Shown here in pieces: positions 56,691 to 64,000 of a DNA stretch of 64,000 nucleotides; the stretch's first letter is position 1, and every line of letters begins with the position of its first letter. Source of the DNA: an uncultured Rhodopila sp. (GTDB lineage: Bacteria; Pseudomonadota; Alphaproteobacteria; Acetobacterales; Acetobacteraceae); NCBI GenBank assembly GCA_903932145.1, contig CAIZFE010000098.1, positions 218,449 through 282,448 of the forward strand, read 5' to 3'. The notes under the pieces are model-generated. The model did not search any database, was not told the DNA's origin, and saw only the letters and a list, made by a program, of their open reading frames with translations. Both the position numbers and the translations under genes were made by a program.

Positions 56691-56996
56691 TTACCGAACA
56701 GCGCCTGCTTGCAGTAACTCGCGGCTGAGTTGCTGCACGGCGGCGCTGCCGAACGCCACGTACAGCCGCCGGCGGACAATCACCGCGAGCCAATCCGGCC
56801 GCTGCTTCAGCACGCCGTCGGCGATGAGCTGATCCATCTCATCCGCCACCGCTTCGTTGATCCGTTCGGTGATGTCTTCGGAGAGCTCGCGGCCGGCAAA
56901 CACCTTGACCCGAGCGTTGAGGCGGGCGGTGGCCAGGACCTCCCGGTCGGTCATCGTGGCCGGGGTTTCGAAAAGCAGCTTTTGCAAATCCGCCAT
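56691..56996 (-). CDS. Small protein of unknown function
   Basis: The 101-residue product begins MADLQKLLFETPATMTDREV and is mostly helical (EDITERINEAVADEMDQLIA, QRPDWLAVIVRRRLYVAFGS, AAVQQLSRELLQAG). GGAGG lies eleven bases before the ATG. It converges with the small membrane gene. No family is recognised. Confidence 0.55.
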   Translation of the reverse strand: MADLQKLLFETPATMTDREVLATARLNARVKVFAGRELSEDITERINEAVADEMDQLIADGVLKQRPDWLAVIVRRRLYVAFGSAAVQQLSRELLQAGAVR

Positions 56997-57117
56997 GGGG
57001 TTGTTTGCCTCCGCCTGTGTCCGTGCGAAGACTATACCATGATCGGCGCGGCCATAGGGGCGTGGCGCAGTCTTCACCAAACCGTGATGGCCCGACGAGC
57101 CGAGACCGTTCCATAAT

Positions 57118-57197
57118 CGTCATGACCCGGCTTGTCCGGTTCAACGATTACGGCACCGTCAGGGCATAGGTGGCCCGGACAAGCCGGGCCAGGACGG
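57118..57197. repeat. 80-bp palindromic repeat, family 2, copy C with inverted interior
   Basis: The arms (cgtcatgacccggcttgtcc, cccggacaagccgggccagg) match copies A and B, but the middle reads acggcaccgtcagggcat, the reverse complement of the middle of A and B (atgccctgacggtgcc). So the loop has flipped relative to its arms. Confidence 0.8.
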
Positions 57198-57221
57198 ATC
57201 TGCTGGGCAGCGACACGTTCC

Positions 57222-58166
57222 CTAATCAGCGGCCAGATTGGGCGTTGGCTCCAGCGGCAGCCCCTTGTGGCCGGTCAGTGCCTCGCCCGCCGCGTACATC
57301 GCGAACGCTCGTTTCTTCATCGCCGGCAGCACGGACGCGACCGTGTCCAGGTCGAGGTCGGCGGCGATGCCCGGATATCCGGCGCGCTCGATCATGGCAC
57401 CCAGTTTGCGGTTTTCCAGTTGCTCGAACACCCATTCCAGCGGGTCCTCGACCAGCGTCATGTCCCAGTAAATGCGGTGGTTCTTGTTGCGCGGGCCGTA
57501 GTGATAATGCGCGCCGTCCCAGAAACAATCGAACGCCAGCAGCTCCGTCTCCTCCACGTAGGATTTGCGGGTGGAGCCGCCGACATCGCCCAACACGTGG
57601 ATCGCCAGGCCGCCGTCGCCCACCGGCAGCCGCCGCATCTCCAGCCCGAACCGGATGTTGCCCGCCGGGAAGATGTCGGTCCCCCGATTGTGTTTGACCG
57701 TGTTCCGCCGCGCGCCATGCAGATCCCGAGCGCAGGCTTCCACGTCGGGCAGCATCCGCCGCACCGCGGCCAGATCGAGCCCGACCGCGATGTCCCTGTA
57801 TCCGGCTCGGTCCAGCATCTGGGGGAGCTTGGTTGCCAGCGTCCGGATGGTCCAGCCGATCGGATTGCCGTCGGTGGTCGGGTCCATGCGGTAGAGCTGG
57901 CCGGCGCCGGTTCGCTCCGCACCACCCAGCATCATCGGCTCCGCGATCCGCAGATCGGGATTCTCCGGCCCGTAGATGTAGCTGCGCTCGATATCGAAGC
58001 AATTGAAGCGCAGCAGCACGGTCTCGCGGCCCCTGATGTCCGCCGCCACGTCGATGCAGACGCCCTGGTCGGCGTGATCCTGGATATTGCCGTCCCACAG
58101 CTCGTGCCTGACGATGAACGTCAGCGTGTCCGCCGTGAACCGGGTGCCTTGCGATGTGTGTGCCAT
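57222..58166 (-). CDS. Protein of unknown function with an internal duplication
   Basis: The 314-residue protein has two similar halves (about residues 16-148 and 171-290). Matching pieces are FNCFDIERSYIYGPEN and FDCFWDGAHYHYGPRN, and DRAGYRDIAVGLDLAAVRRM and ERAGYPGIAADLDLDTVASV. Each half seems to hold a beta-rich part with Asp/Tyr and a helical part. I do not recognise a family. No signal peptide or membrane segment. It lies alone between repeats and upstream of amn. Confidence 0.8.
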   Translation of the reverse strand: MAHTSQGTRFTADTLTFIVRHELWDGNIQDHADQGVCIDVAADIRGRETVLLRFNCFDIERSYIYGPENPDLRIAEPMMLGGAERTGAGQLYRMDPTTDGNPIGWTIRTLATKLPQMLDRAGYRDIAVGLDLAAVRRMLPDVEACARDLHGARRNTVKHNRGTDIFPAGNIRFGLEMRRLPVGDGGLAIHVLGDVGGSTRKSYVEETELLAFDCFWDGAHYHYGPRNKNHRIYWDMTLVEDPLEWVFEQLENRKLGAMIERAGYPGIAADLDLDTVASVLPAMKKRAFAMYAAGEALTGHKGLPLEPTPNLAAD

Positions 58167-58270
58167 GTTGTGGACGCTCCTTGCCGCGTATTTGCCCCTG
58201 CCGCGATCTCAGTCGGTCCATGGCGGCTGTCGTTGATCTGGATCAACGGGGGGGAGCGCGGCTGCCCCGT

Positions 58271-58506
58271 TCATGGCCGGGCTTGGCCCCATAGGCATCA
58301 GGATAAGGCAGGTTGGGAGAACATTCTTTCTCCAGCCGCGGCTTTGTCTTCTCCGTCATGACCGGGCTTGGCCCGGTCACCCACGACTTTGCTGGCGGCG
58401 GCACCGGAAGTCGTGGGTGGCCGGGCCAAGCCCGGCCATGACGAATGGGCAAATCCTCCCCATCAGCCGCTTATCCTGATGCCTATGGGGCCAAGCCCGG
58501 CCATGA
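58271..58506. repeat. Nested inverted repeat, cruciform-capable
   Basis: Outer arms of 37 bases (58271-58307 and 58470-58506) are perfect reverse complements. Inside, a second inverted repeat of 36 bases (58354-58389 and 58408-58443) pairs with two mismatches. Both carry the ggccgggcttgg / ccaagcccggcc motif of REP-like elements. It lies in the 440-base gap before amn. Confidence 0.9.
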
Positions 58507-58580
58507 CGGAGTTGGGAAAGCCCCGTTCGTGGCACGACATCCTTGCTTCTCGTGCTGATCGGTCAATAGAATCGCCTCAG
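58496..58580 (-). repeat. 85-bp dispersed repeat, family 1, copy 2
   Basis: The reverse complement matches 5748-5832 over its full 85 bp. It overlaps the end of the nested inverted repeat and stops 30 bases before the amn start. Confidence 0.85.
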
Positions 58581-58610
58581 GTTTCAGCGTCACACCGGAG
58601 GCCACTGCCC

Positions 58611-60080
58611 ATGTCCGACGAACGCCACATTGCACTCTCACCGGAGCAAGCGGTTGACAGGTTGGAGGTGATGCACACCGAAGCAGTGCAAGCCCAACGC
58701 GACGCCCTGGCGCGCTATGCGGCCGGCGGCGCCCCGCCGTCGGCCGAGGAGCGCGGCCGGTTTCGCTACCCCGAACTGCGCGTGGTGTGTGAACCCAACG
58801 GGCCGATGCCGGTGACTCGCCGAGCCTGGGGGAAGATCCAGACGCCGGGGATCTACACCACCACGATCACGCGGCCCGACTTCTTCCGGCCGTATCTGCT
58901 GGAGCAGCTCCACCCGCTGGTTGCCGAATATGGCGCCCGGATTGAGGTGGGGCTCAGCGACCAGGAGATTCCGTATCCCTACGTGCTCGATCGGGGCGAC
59001 GAACTGGCGCATGGCAACGCCACCCCGGCCGAACTCGCTCGGCATTTCCCGACGCCGCTGCTGTCGGCGGTGGGCGATGAGGTCGCGGACGGGCAATGGA
59101 TGTTCGAGGAAGGGCAGGCTCGGCCGTTGGCGTTGTTCGATGCGGTGCGCGTGGATTACTCGCTGGGGCGGCTGAAGCACTACACCGGGTCGGACTGGCG
59201 CAGCGTGCAGCCGTGGATTCTGCTGACCAACTACCAGCGCTATGTCGATCAGTTCGTGCGCTGGGGGCTGGCGGCGTTGGCCGATCCCGCCAGTCCGTAC
59301 GACCGGTTGATCGCGCCGGGGGGAGTCGTTGCCGGACGCGGCGATGATCTGGCCGCGGCGGAGGGGCGGATCGCCGCCGCGCCCTGGTACAACTTCCAGA
59401 TGCCCGCGTATCATCTGGCTCGGGCGGACGGGCAGGGGGGCGTGACGATCGTCAACATCGGCGTTGGGCCGTCGAACGCCAAGACCGTCACCGACCATCT
59501 GGCGGTGTTGCGGCCGCATTGTTGGCTGATGGTCGGCCATTGCGGCGGGTTGCGGCAGTCTCAGGCGATTGGCGATTACGTGCTGGCGCACGGGTATCTG
59601 CGGCGCGACCGGATCCTGGACGATCTGGTGCCGCCGGAAATTCCGGTGCCGGCGCTGGCCGAGGTGCAGGTGGCGCTGCAGGAGGCGGCGGCGCAGGTGA
59701 CCGGGGAGCGTGGCGATGCGCTGAAACAGCGGCTGCGCACCGGCACCGTGGTGTCCTACGACGACCGGAACTGGGAGCTGCGCTGGTCACAGGAACGGCG
59801 GCGGATCAACCTGTCCCGAGCGATCGCGGTGGATATGGAGAGCGGGACGCTGGCGGCGCAGGGGTATCGGCTGCGGGTGCCGTATGGCACGCTGCTGTGT
59901 GTCTCCGACAAGCCGCTGCATGGGGAGATCAAGCTGCCGGGGATGGCCAGCGCGTTCTACCAGCGCGCCGTGGGCGAGCATCTGCGTATTGGTATTGCCG
60001 AGCTGGATTTGCTGCGCGGCGACCTGGGGTCGCTGCACTCGCGCAAGCTGCGCAGCTTTGACGAGCCGCCGTTTCGGTAG
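58611..60080 (+). CDS. amn: AMP nucleosidase
   Basis: The 489-residue protein matches Amn: an N-terminal domain (VTRRAWGKIQTPGIYTTTIT, RPDFFRPYLLEQL) and the C-terminal nucleosidase domain (GGVTIVNIGVGPSNAKTVTD, WLMVGHCGGLRQSQAIGDYV, and the catalytic stretch AIAVDMESGTLAAQGYRLRV). It splits AMP into adenine and ribose 5-phosphate. GGAGG precedes the ATG. The gap before it is filled with repeats. Confidence 0.95.
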   Translation: MSDERHIALSPEQAVDRLEVMHTEAVQAQRDALARYAAGGAPPSAEERGRFRYPELRVVCEPNGPMPVTRRAWGKIQTPGIYTTTITRPDFFRPYLLEQLHPLVAEYGARIEVGLSDQEIPYPYVLDRGDELAHGNATPAELARHFPTPLLSAVGDEVADGQWMFEEGQARPLALFDAVRVDYSLGRLKHYTGSDWRSVQPWILLTNYQRYVDQFVRWGLAALADPASPYDRLIAPGGVVAGRGDDLAAAEGRIAAAPWYNFQMPAYHLARADGQGGVTIVNIGVGPSNAKTVTDHLAVLRPHCWLMVGHCGGLRQSQAIGDYVLAHGYLRRDRILDDLVPPEIPVPALAEVQVALQEAAAQVTGERGDALKQRLRTGTVVSYDDRNWELRWSQERRRINLSRAIAVDMESGTLAAQGYRLRVPYGTLLCVSDKPLHGEIKLPGMASAFYQRAVGEHLRIGIAELDLLRGDLGSLHSRKLRSFDEPPFR

Positions 60081-60416
60081 GGGCGCTGTGGGGTTTTGAC
60101 GGGTTGCGCGCCCTGGTGGGCTGATCTGGTGCCGTAGGTTAAGGGGTCCCTCGGATGGACCGCTTTGGATGGAAAGCCGTCGGTCTGCTTTCGCGCCGCT
60201 AGCGAAATAAGTAGACGTTCCACCGATGGCTTGGGTTGGCCGAAAAGAGACTGGCAGGTCTGCAGCAAGTAGGGCCAAGAAGCTGCCGTTGGTGCGACCT
60301 CATCCACTGACCGGTCCCGACCCATGCACGCCATTCGCTAATTTCAACGCGCGACCGCAAAACGAGGATGCCTGACCGGCATGCTTCATTATGTTTCCTG
60401 GAGTTGCTTCCGGTGA
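60081..60416. other. Junction region between amn and the right-end island
   Basis: No gene, tRNA or clear direct repeat is seen. A minus-strand frame (60199-60420) is open but unlike any family. This is where core sequence gives way to the accessory island. Confidence 0.4.
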
Positions 60417-62358
60417 TCAATTTGGGGCGGGTAATGCTGCTTCCCCATTCTCACCTCTGGTCCGCGGGGAATCGTCGCCCACCGAACCTTCTCCCTCGAC
60501 TACCCGATCCGGCAGGAGCGGATCGAGGTTCTGCGCGATGAGGGACTGAAGACGATATCGGGTCATCGGCTTAGCCGCCGCCATCAGCTTCTCGAGTTCG
60601 ACTTTGACCTCCGCAATCCACGGACGCTCCGGCATGAGCGAGGGCCCCGGCTGGTAGTAGTGACGGCTGTGGAGGGCCTGGATGGCGCGCGACTGTATCT
60701 CGGGCGACGCCTCGAACACTGTCCTAGCGAACTGCACGGGCGGTAGCGACGCCAGCACCGGACGATCCCAGTATCGCCCGTTCCGAACGGTGTTCTGCGC
60801 GAGATCGAAGAGAAAGCCGTCCGGATCGACGGGCAGTTGATCGAGCAGTTCTCGGGCGATCTGTGGGTACTGCTTCTCCTCCTGCTTCTGGCGGATATTG
60901 TCGTAGTAAGCGACGATCTCGCGATGTTCGGAAGTCTCGGATTCGGGGATAGCGTAGCCGCGATAGACCATGTCGCGAACGGAGCCCTTCGGCCGGTCAA
61001 GGCTGGTCTCCAGCCGGTCGTCGCGAGCGAGATCGTCGATGTAGGTCTTGCTATCCGCAACTATGTCTTCGCATTTCTTCGAAAGCAGGCCGATCTCGGC
61101 AAACCAAAGTCGGATCCCCGCTATTAGGAGGAACTCGCCGCGGACGGTGAACTCGCGATTCGTAAAGGCTCTCTCCACCTCACCGGCGATGCGGTCACAT
61201 GTCGCATCATCGCATGTGAAGACCTGCACGGCCTGCAGCCACAGCGGCTGCTCTCCGGGCTTGGTGTAGTCGCTCGTTGCGTCGAGTGCGGCCACCAGCC
61301 CCTGAGCGTCCATCTCGCCGCGGAGCAGGATCGCGCCGAGCATGGGCGCTCCAAGCAGCACCTTGTCGAAGTCGACCTGGGGATAGCGCTCATCGATTAT
61401 GTCAGCCTTCGATTTCTCCTTCCCGTTCGTGCGACGCATCAGCCGCCCGATTCGGTTTCCGACCAGCGAGGAGAGGTCGTCCTCATTCAATTCGCCGGCG
61501 CGGTATTCCATCGTGATGGCCATCAAGCCCTTCATAATCTTGAGGACCGATTCCTCCTTGCTCCAGTGACGCTCCTCGAGCTGCGAACCGATCTTCTCGA
61601 AGTCCCACATCGCATGTTTCAGCGTCCGAAGGTTTCCCCGGCCACCTTGGGCGTGGAGTGCGAGGACGGCCTCCCTGTGGCGCTTGAGGAACCCTTTCGT
61701 CGCATCGGACTTGGCTGACAAAGGCGTCGAACGCCTCTCCAGCCGGCGCGGACACAGTTAGTGTCTGGCCGATCAGTTTCTCCCGGATCTCGTCGTATCG
61801 AATCTCGACGTAGGTCCTGATCTCCGTCTCGTTCGCAAGGATGATGGCCTTGAGCCCGTCGTGCTCGACAAGGCCGTTGATGTAGCCAAGCACCTCGCCC
61901 AACGGCATCTTGCATCGCTCGAGGTCATCGAAGATCAGCAGCCGGTTGCGGGGGTTGGCTAGGTCCTTGGTTAGGTCGATCTCAGGCATCGAGAAGTTCA
62001 GCGTGCCGCTCTCTTCCGTGGAGAAGTCCATCTTCAAAGCGCCTTTCGCCAGTGCGCGGGCGGCAGCAGCGGCGATCCTCATGCCACGTGATGACAGTTT
62101 GGGATGCAGCAGCCGGTAGAACTCCTGCTCGATCTGGTCGACCGACGAGATTCCGTTGAGCGTGACATAGAGCGGCTTGAGGGAGCTTCTGCCCTTCAGG
62201 AACTCTTTGACTAGATGGGTCTTGCCGGAGCCCCAGGGCCCGTTGACCATGACGGCGTAGTCGAAGGGACGGCTCGGATCGACATAATAGTCCAAGAATT
62301 TGGTGATCGCGGCATTCGCCCGGACCTCATCGGCTTCAGACTGGCCTGTGGTAATCAT
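60417..62358 (-). pseudogene. KAP-type P-loop NTPase, frameshifted
   Basis: The first frame (62358 to about 61723) has the KAP-type Walker A VNGPWGSGKTHLVKEF (GPWGSGKT, residues 40-47) and Walker B LLIFDDLERC (140-149), then IILANETEIRTYVEIRYDEI (sensor region). At a run of three T at 61720-61722 the frame shifts by one base: the second frame continues with SAKSDATKGFLKRHREAV and 430 more codons to 60417. Deleting one T gives one protein of about 646 residues. Alternatively the TTG at 61721 starts a second protein. KAP NTPases are membrane-linked or defence-linked AAA-like ATPases, often in mobile regions, as here. No membrane segments are obvious in this one. Confidence 0.65.
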
Positions 62359-62621
62359 GCTTCTTATTCATTTCTTTGGCGCCACAGATATGGGCGGCGG
62401 ATGTTTTGTGGTTGAGTCTTAACGGCTAAACCCGGCACGTGAGTAATGCGAACCGCGAACCGCTCGGACGTCCGCTTTAGACCGGCCACACCTGAAAACC
62501 AACCGACGGCTGCCACCCATCGTGGCCGAACGGTATCCCGCCGGCGATGTCCGGTTTTGGTAAGCGCAAAACGGCGGCCAACTGACCGGCCGGGGCGTGA
62601 ACCCGACATCAGCCATGGGCT
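62359..62621. other. Gap between the two island genes
   Basis: Frames on both strands are open but have a composition and no motif that would support a gene. It probably holds the NTPase promoter. Confidence 0.35.
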
Positions 62622-63866
62622 TCATCTGAGCGGAGATATCGCCGGGTCGGGATCGCCGAACTCGAACTCAAGCCAGTCGTCATTGTCATTCTCATCAGTG
62701 TTAATGACCGTCACTGCGGAGGGCAGTCGACCCTGCTGCAGGTTTCGCAAGAACGCAATTTGGACCGGGTTCGGCTGGCGTGGCCTGCTGCGGCTCGCCT
62801 CGACATTTCTGGCGCCGTTATCGTCGAGCGTGCGAAGACCGGCAAGAATTTCTATCACTTCCCGCGAGCCGATGCGGATCTTCCTTCCTCCCATCGTATA
62901 TCCTCCATGATGACCAAGATCATAGCCCGATTCCCGGGCGCGTAGCGCGCCGTTGGCTGGCATCGCGACTGGTTTTGGCAACTCCTCAACCATGTTCGCG
63001 AATAGAGTGTTGAGTTCGGGAATGACTAGGCTGCCCGGTCGGGCGAGCAGCATCGGATGCACCCAGCGCCTCGTCGGCCCGCCGGGCGTCCACAGCGGTG
63101 GTTCCTCTCGCACCGTGAGTAGGAGGACGAAGTCGATCGATGAATATTGGCGCAGGAACTCCTCGACGATCTCTGCCGCCGAGACGTCATCCCAATTAGC
63201 CTGACGATATGTAAGCGCTGCGCAGTCGCCGTCGCCAACGATCACACCGGTGACGCCTTCGGCGCCCCGAAGCTGCGCAGCTTTCGACCTCAGCGCGTTG
63301 TAAAGCGGATTGCGGTCCCTTATTTTCGGGACATCATAGACGGCGAAGTTGCCGGAGCTGTAAGGCGATTTTAAGGGATCGATTGTGATATCGAGGCCCA
63401 CTTCATCGTCGTCGATGGCGACCGAAAGCCGCTTCTCACCAGCGGTCATCTGGGCCCGCAACTGCGGCACGATTTGGTCGCGAACGAACACATTTAACTG
63501 CGTGCGCGAAGGTAGTCGCAGCACGATCCGCGTGCCCCGTGCGCTTCGATGAACCTTGGACTTCACGCGTAAATCCAGGCCGCCAATCGGCAGCCCCAAC
63601 TTGGTCTTTGCATTCTCAATGAGCTGGCTCAGCTCGAAATAGGGATTGTCTTGGTCGAGACTCTCGTCCGACACCGCCGTTATGTCGGCTGTAAGCCGCA
63701 GGGCACCGTTATCGAATGAGACGTCGGGGCAACGTCCCGATGAAAGTGGGACCTCATTCCTTAGCTGGCCGTACTTGGTGAGTGCGTGAAGGACTGCTAC
63801 CTCCCACATCGTCGCGAGTCGATCTTTGCCCGGTTGATTTAGGCGTACAGCAAGTTTGTCTGTCAA
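62622..63866 (-). CDS. Protein of unknown function with a possible nuclease-like motif, 5' end at IS junction
   Basis: The 414-residue frame has CPDVSF (residues 46-51) followed after some ten residues by LTADITAVSD (59-68). This PD...D-x-T spacing resembles the core of the PD-(D/E)XK nuclease fold, but Thr replaces the Lys, so a nuclease role is only a possibility. Further segments, such as TKLGLPIGGLDLRVKSKVHR and VTGVIVGDGDCAALTYRQAN, suggest a stable domain of a known hypothetical family. The start is a TTG at 63866 that lies within the IS21 end, so the native N terminus may be lost; an ATG at 63809 is also possible. It is on the same strand as the KAP NTPase, 263 bases upstream. Confidence 0.6.
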   Translation of the reverse strand: MTDKLAVRLNQPGKDRLATMWEVAVLHALTKYGQLRNEVPLSSGRCPDVSFDNGALRLTADITAVSDESLDQDNPYFELSQLIENAKTKLGLPIGGLDLRVKSKVHRSARGTRIVLRLPSRTQLNVFVRDQIVPQLRAQMTAGEKRLSVAIDDDEVGLDITIDPLKSPYSSGNFAVYDVPKIRDRNPLYNALRSKAAQLRGAEGVTGVIVGDGDCAALTYRQANWDDVSAAEIVEEFLRQYSSIDFVLLLTVREEPPLWTPGGPTRRWVHPMLLARPGSLVIPELNTLFANMVEELPKPVAMPANGALRARESGYDLGHHGGYTMGGRKIRIGSREVIEILAGLRTLDDNGARNVEASRSRPRQPNPVQIAFLRNLQQGRLPSAVTVINTDENDNDDWLEFEFGDPDPAISPLR

Positions 63867-64000
63867 TCAGCGTTGAATAGTTTCCAGGTAACAGCGTCCA
63901 AAAGTTTCCACTTGGTCAGCCCGATTTCGTCTGTTTCTTGCGCTGTTTGAAGCGGAACGAATCGTTGCCGGTTTCCAGGATATCGCAGTGGTGGGTGATG
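63861..64000 (-). mobile_element. End of an IS21-family insertion sequence (partial)
   Basis: The element end appears to lie at TGTCAATCAGCG (from 63861), followed by two imperfect copies of a GTTGAATAGTTTCCAGG / GTCCAAAAGTTTCCACTT type repeat, as in IS21 ends. The istB C terminus runs off the window. Confidence 0.7.
63916..64000 (-). CDS. istB: IstB-like ATPase of IS21, C-terminal part
   Basis: The last 27 codons read ITHHCDILETGNDSFRFKQR then KKQTKSG and TGA. THHCDI-ETGN-S-RFK is the C-terminal signature of IstB, the AAA+ transposition helper of IS21. The rest of the gene lies beyond the window. Confidence 0.85.
   Translation of the reverse strand, partial: ITHHCDILETGNDSFRFKQRKKQTKSG

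Noticed and set aside
62364..62609. Small minus-strand frame before the KAP NTPase
   Set aside because: Basic, low-information sequence with no motif or ribosome site.

Overview
The window is GC-rich chromosomal DNA of an alphaproteobacterium. The gene set (PhaR and PhaC-like polyhydroxyalkanoate genes, the rpsF-rpsR-rplI operon, the hrcA-grpE-dnaK-dnaJ heat-shock cluster, dapB, metK, trmB, selO, amn, a cyclopropane fatty acid synthase and a NrtR regulator) and the style of several proteins point to the Rhodospirillales, most likely the Acetobacteraceae. This placement is an inference from protein style, not a computed result. Most of the window is ordinary core and accessory chromosome, with a mobile island at the right edge.

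Layout. 1-1.5 kb: the tail of a membrane protein, then three decayed toxin-antitoxin pieces (parDE with a toxin broken by a 14-bp tandem duplication, a frameshifted hicB, a shortened XRE protein). 1.6-5.7 kb: a ThDP enzyme, an enoyl-CoA hydratase and glucose-6-phosphate dehydrogenase. 5.9-8.2 kb: a PHA module with a PhaC-like hydrolase and a PhaE-like protein that overlap out of frame, and divergent phaR. 8.5-9.6 kb: two paralogous small coiled-coil proteins. 9.7-11.4 kb: an ECF42 sigma factor with its DGPF/YCII partner. 11.7-17.2 kb: ribosomal proteins, Cfa, FAH-family hydrolase, exonuclease III, a luciferase-like oxidoreductase. 17.5-20.3 kb: an SPFH protein and an NAD-kinase-like protein, divergent from a NrtR-type Nudix regulator. 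20.5-25.4 kb: FtsK and transketolase. 26-33 kb: a catabolic cluster (molybdenum hydroxylase large subunit, MFS transporter, GntR regulator, hydrolase, SMP-30 lactonase). 33-36.6 kb: envelope genes. 36.9-40.3 kb: a CoA-transferase/SDR/GST/DUF169 operon. 40.4-43 kb: acetyltransferases and nitronate monooxygenase. 43-44.3 kb: an orphan hrcA fragment and an acyltransferase gene broken by an internal stop. 44.5-52.8 kb: heat-shock cluster, dapB, metK-trmB. 53.1 kb: tRNA-Ala(GGC). 53.4-60.1 kb: lipoprotein, selO, luciferase-like enzyme, small unknowns, an internally duplicated unknown protein, amn. 60.4-64 kb: a frameshifted KAP-like P-loop NTPase, an unknown protein with a possible nuclease-like motif, and the end of an IS21-type element.

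The most interesting loci are the SPFH / NAD-kinase-like / NrtR module with clustered repeats in its divergent promoter, the KAP NTPase island, and the PhaE-PhaC overlap. Three families of intergenic repeats (two of about 85 bp and one of 80 bp) recur across the window, and a nested palindrome of about 236 bp lies before amn. Several genes are broken by single small changes (14-bp duplication, one-base frameshifts, one nonsense codon), so either local decay is active or a few assembly errors exist.
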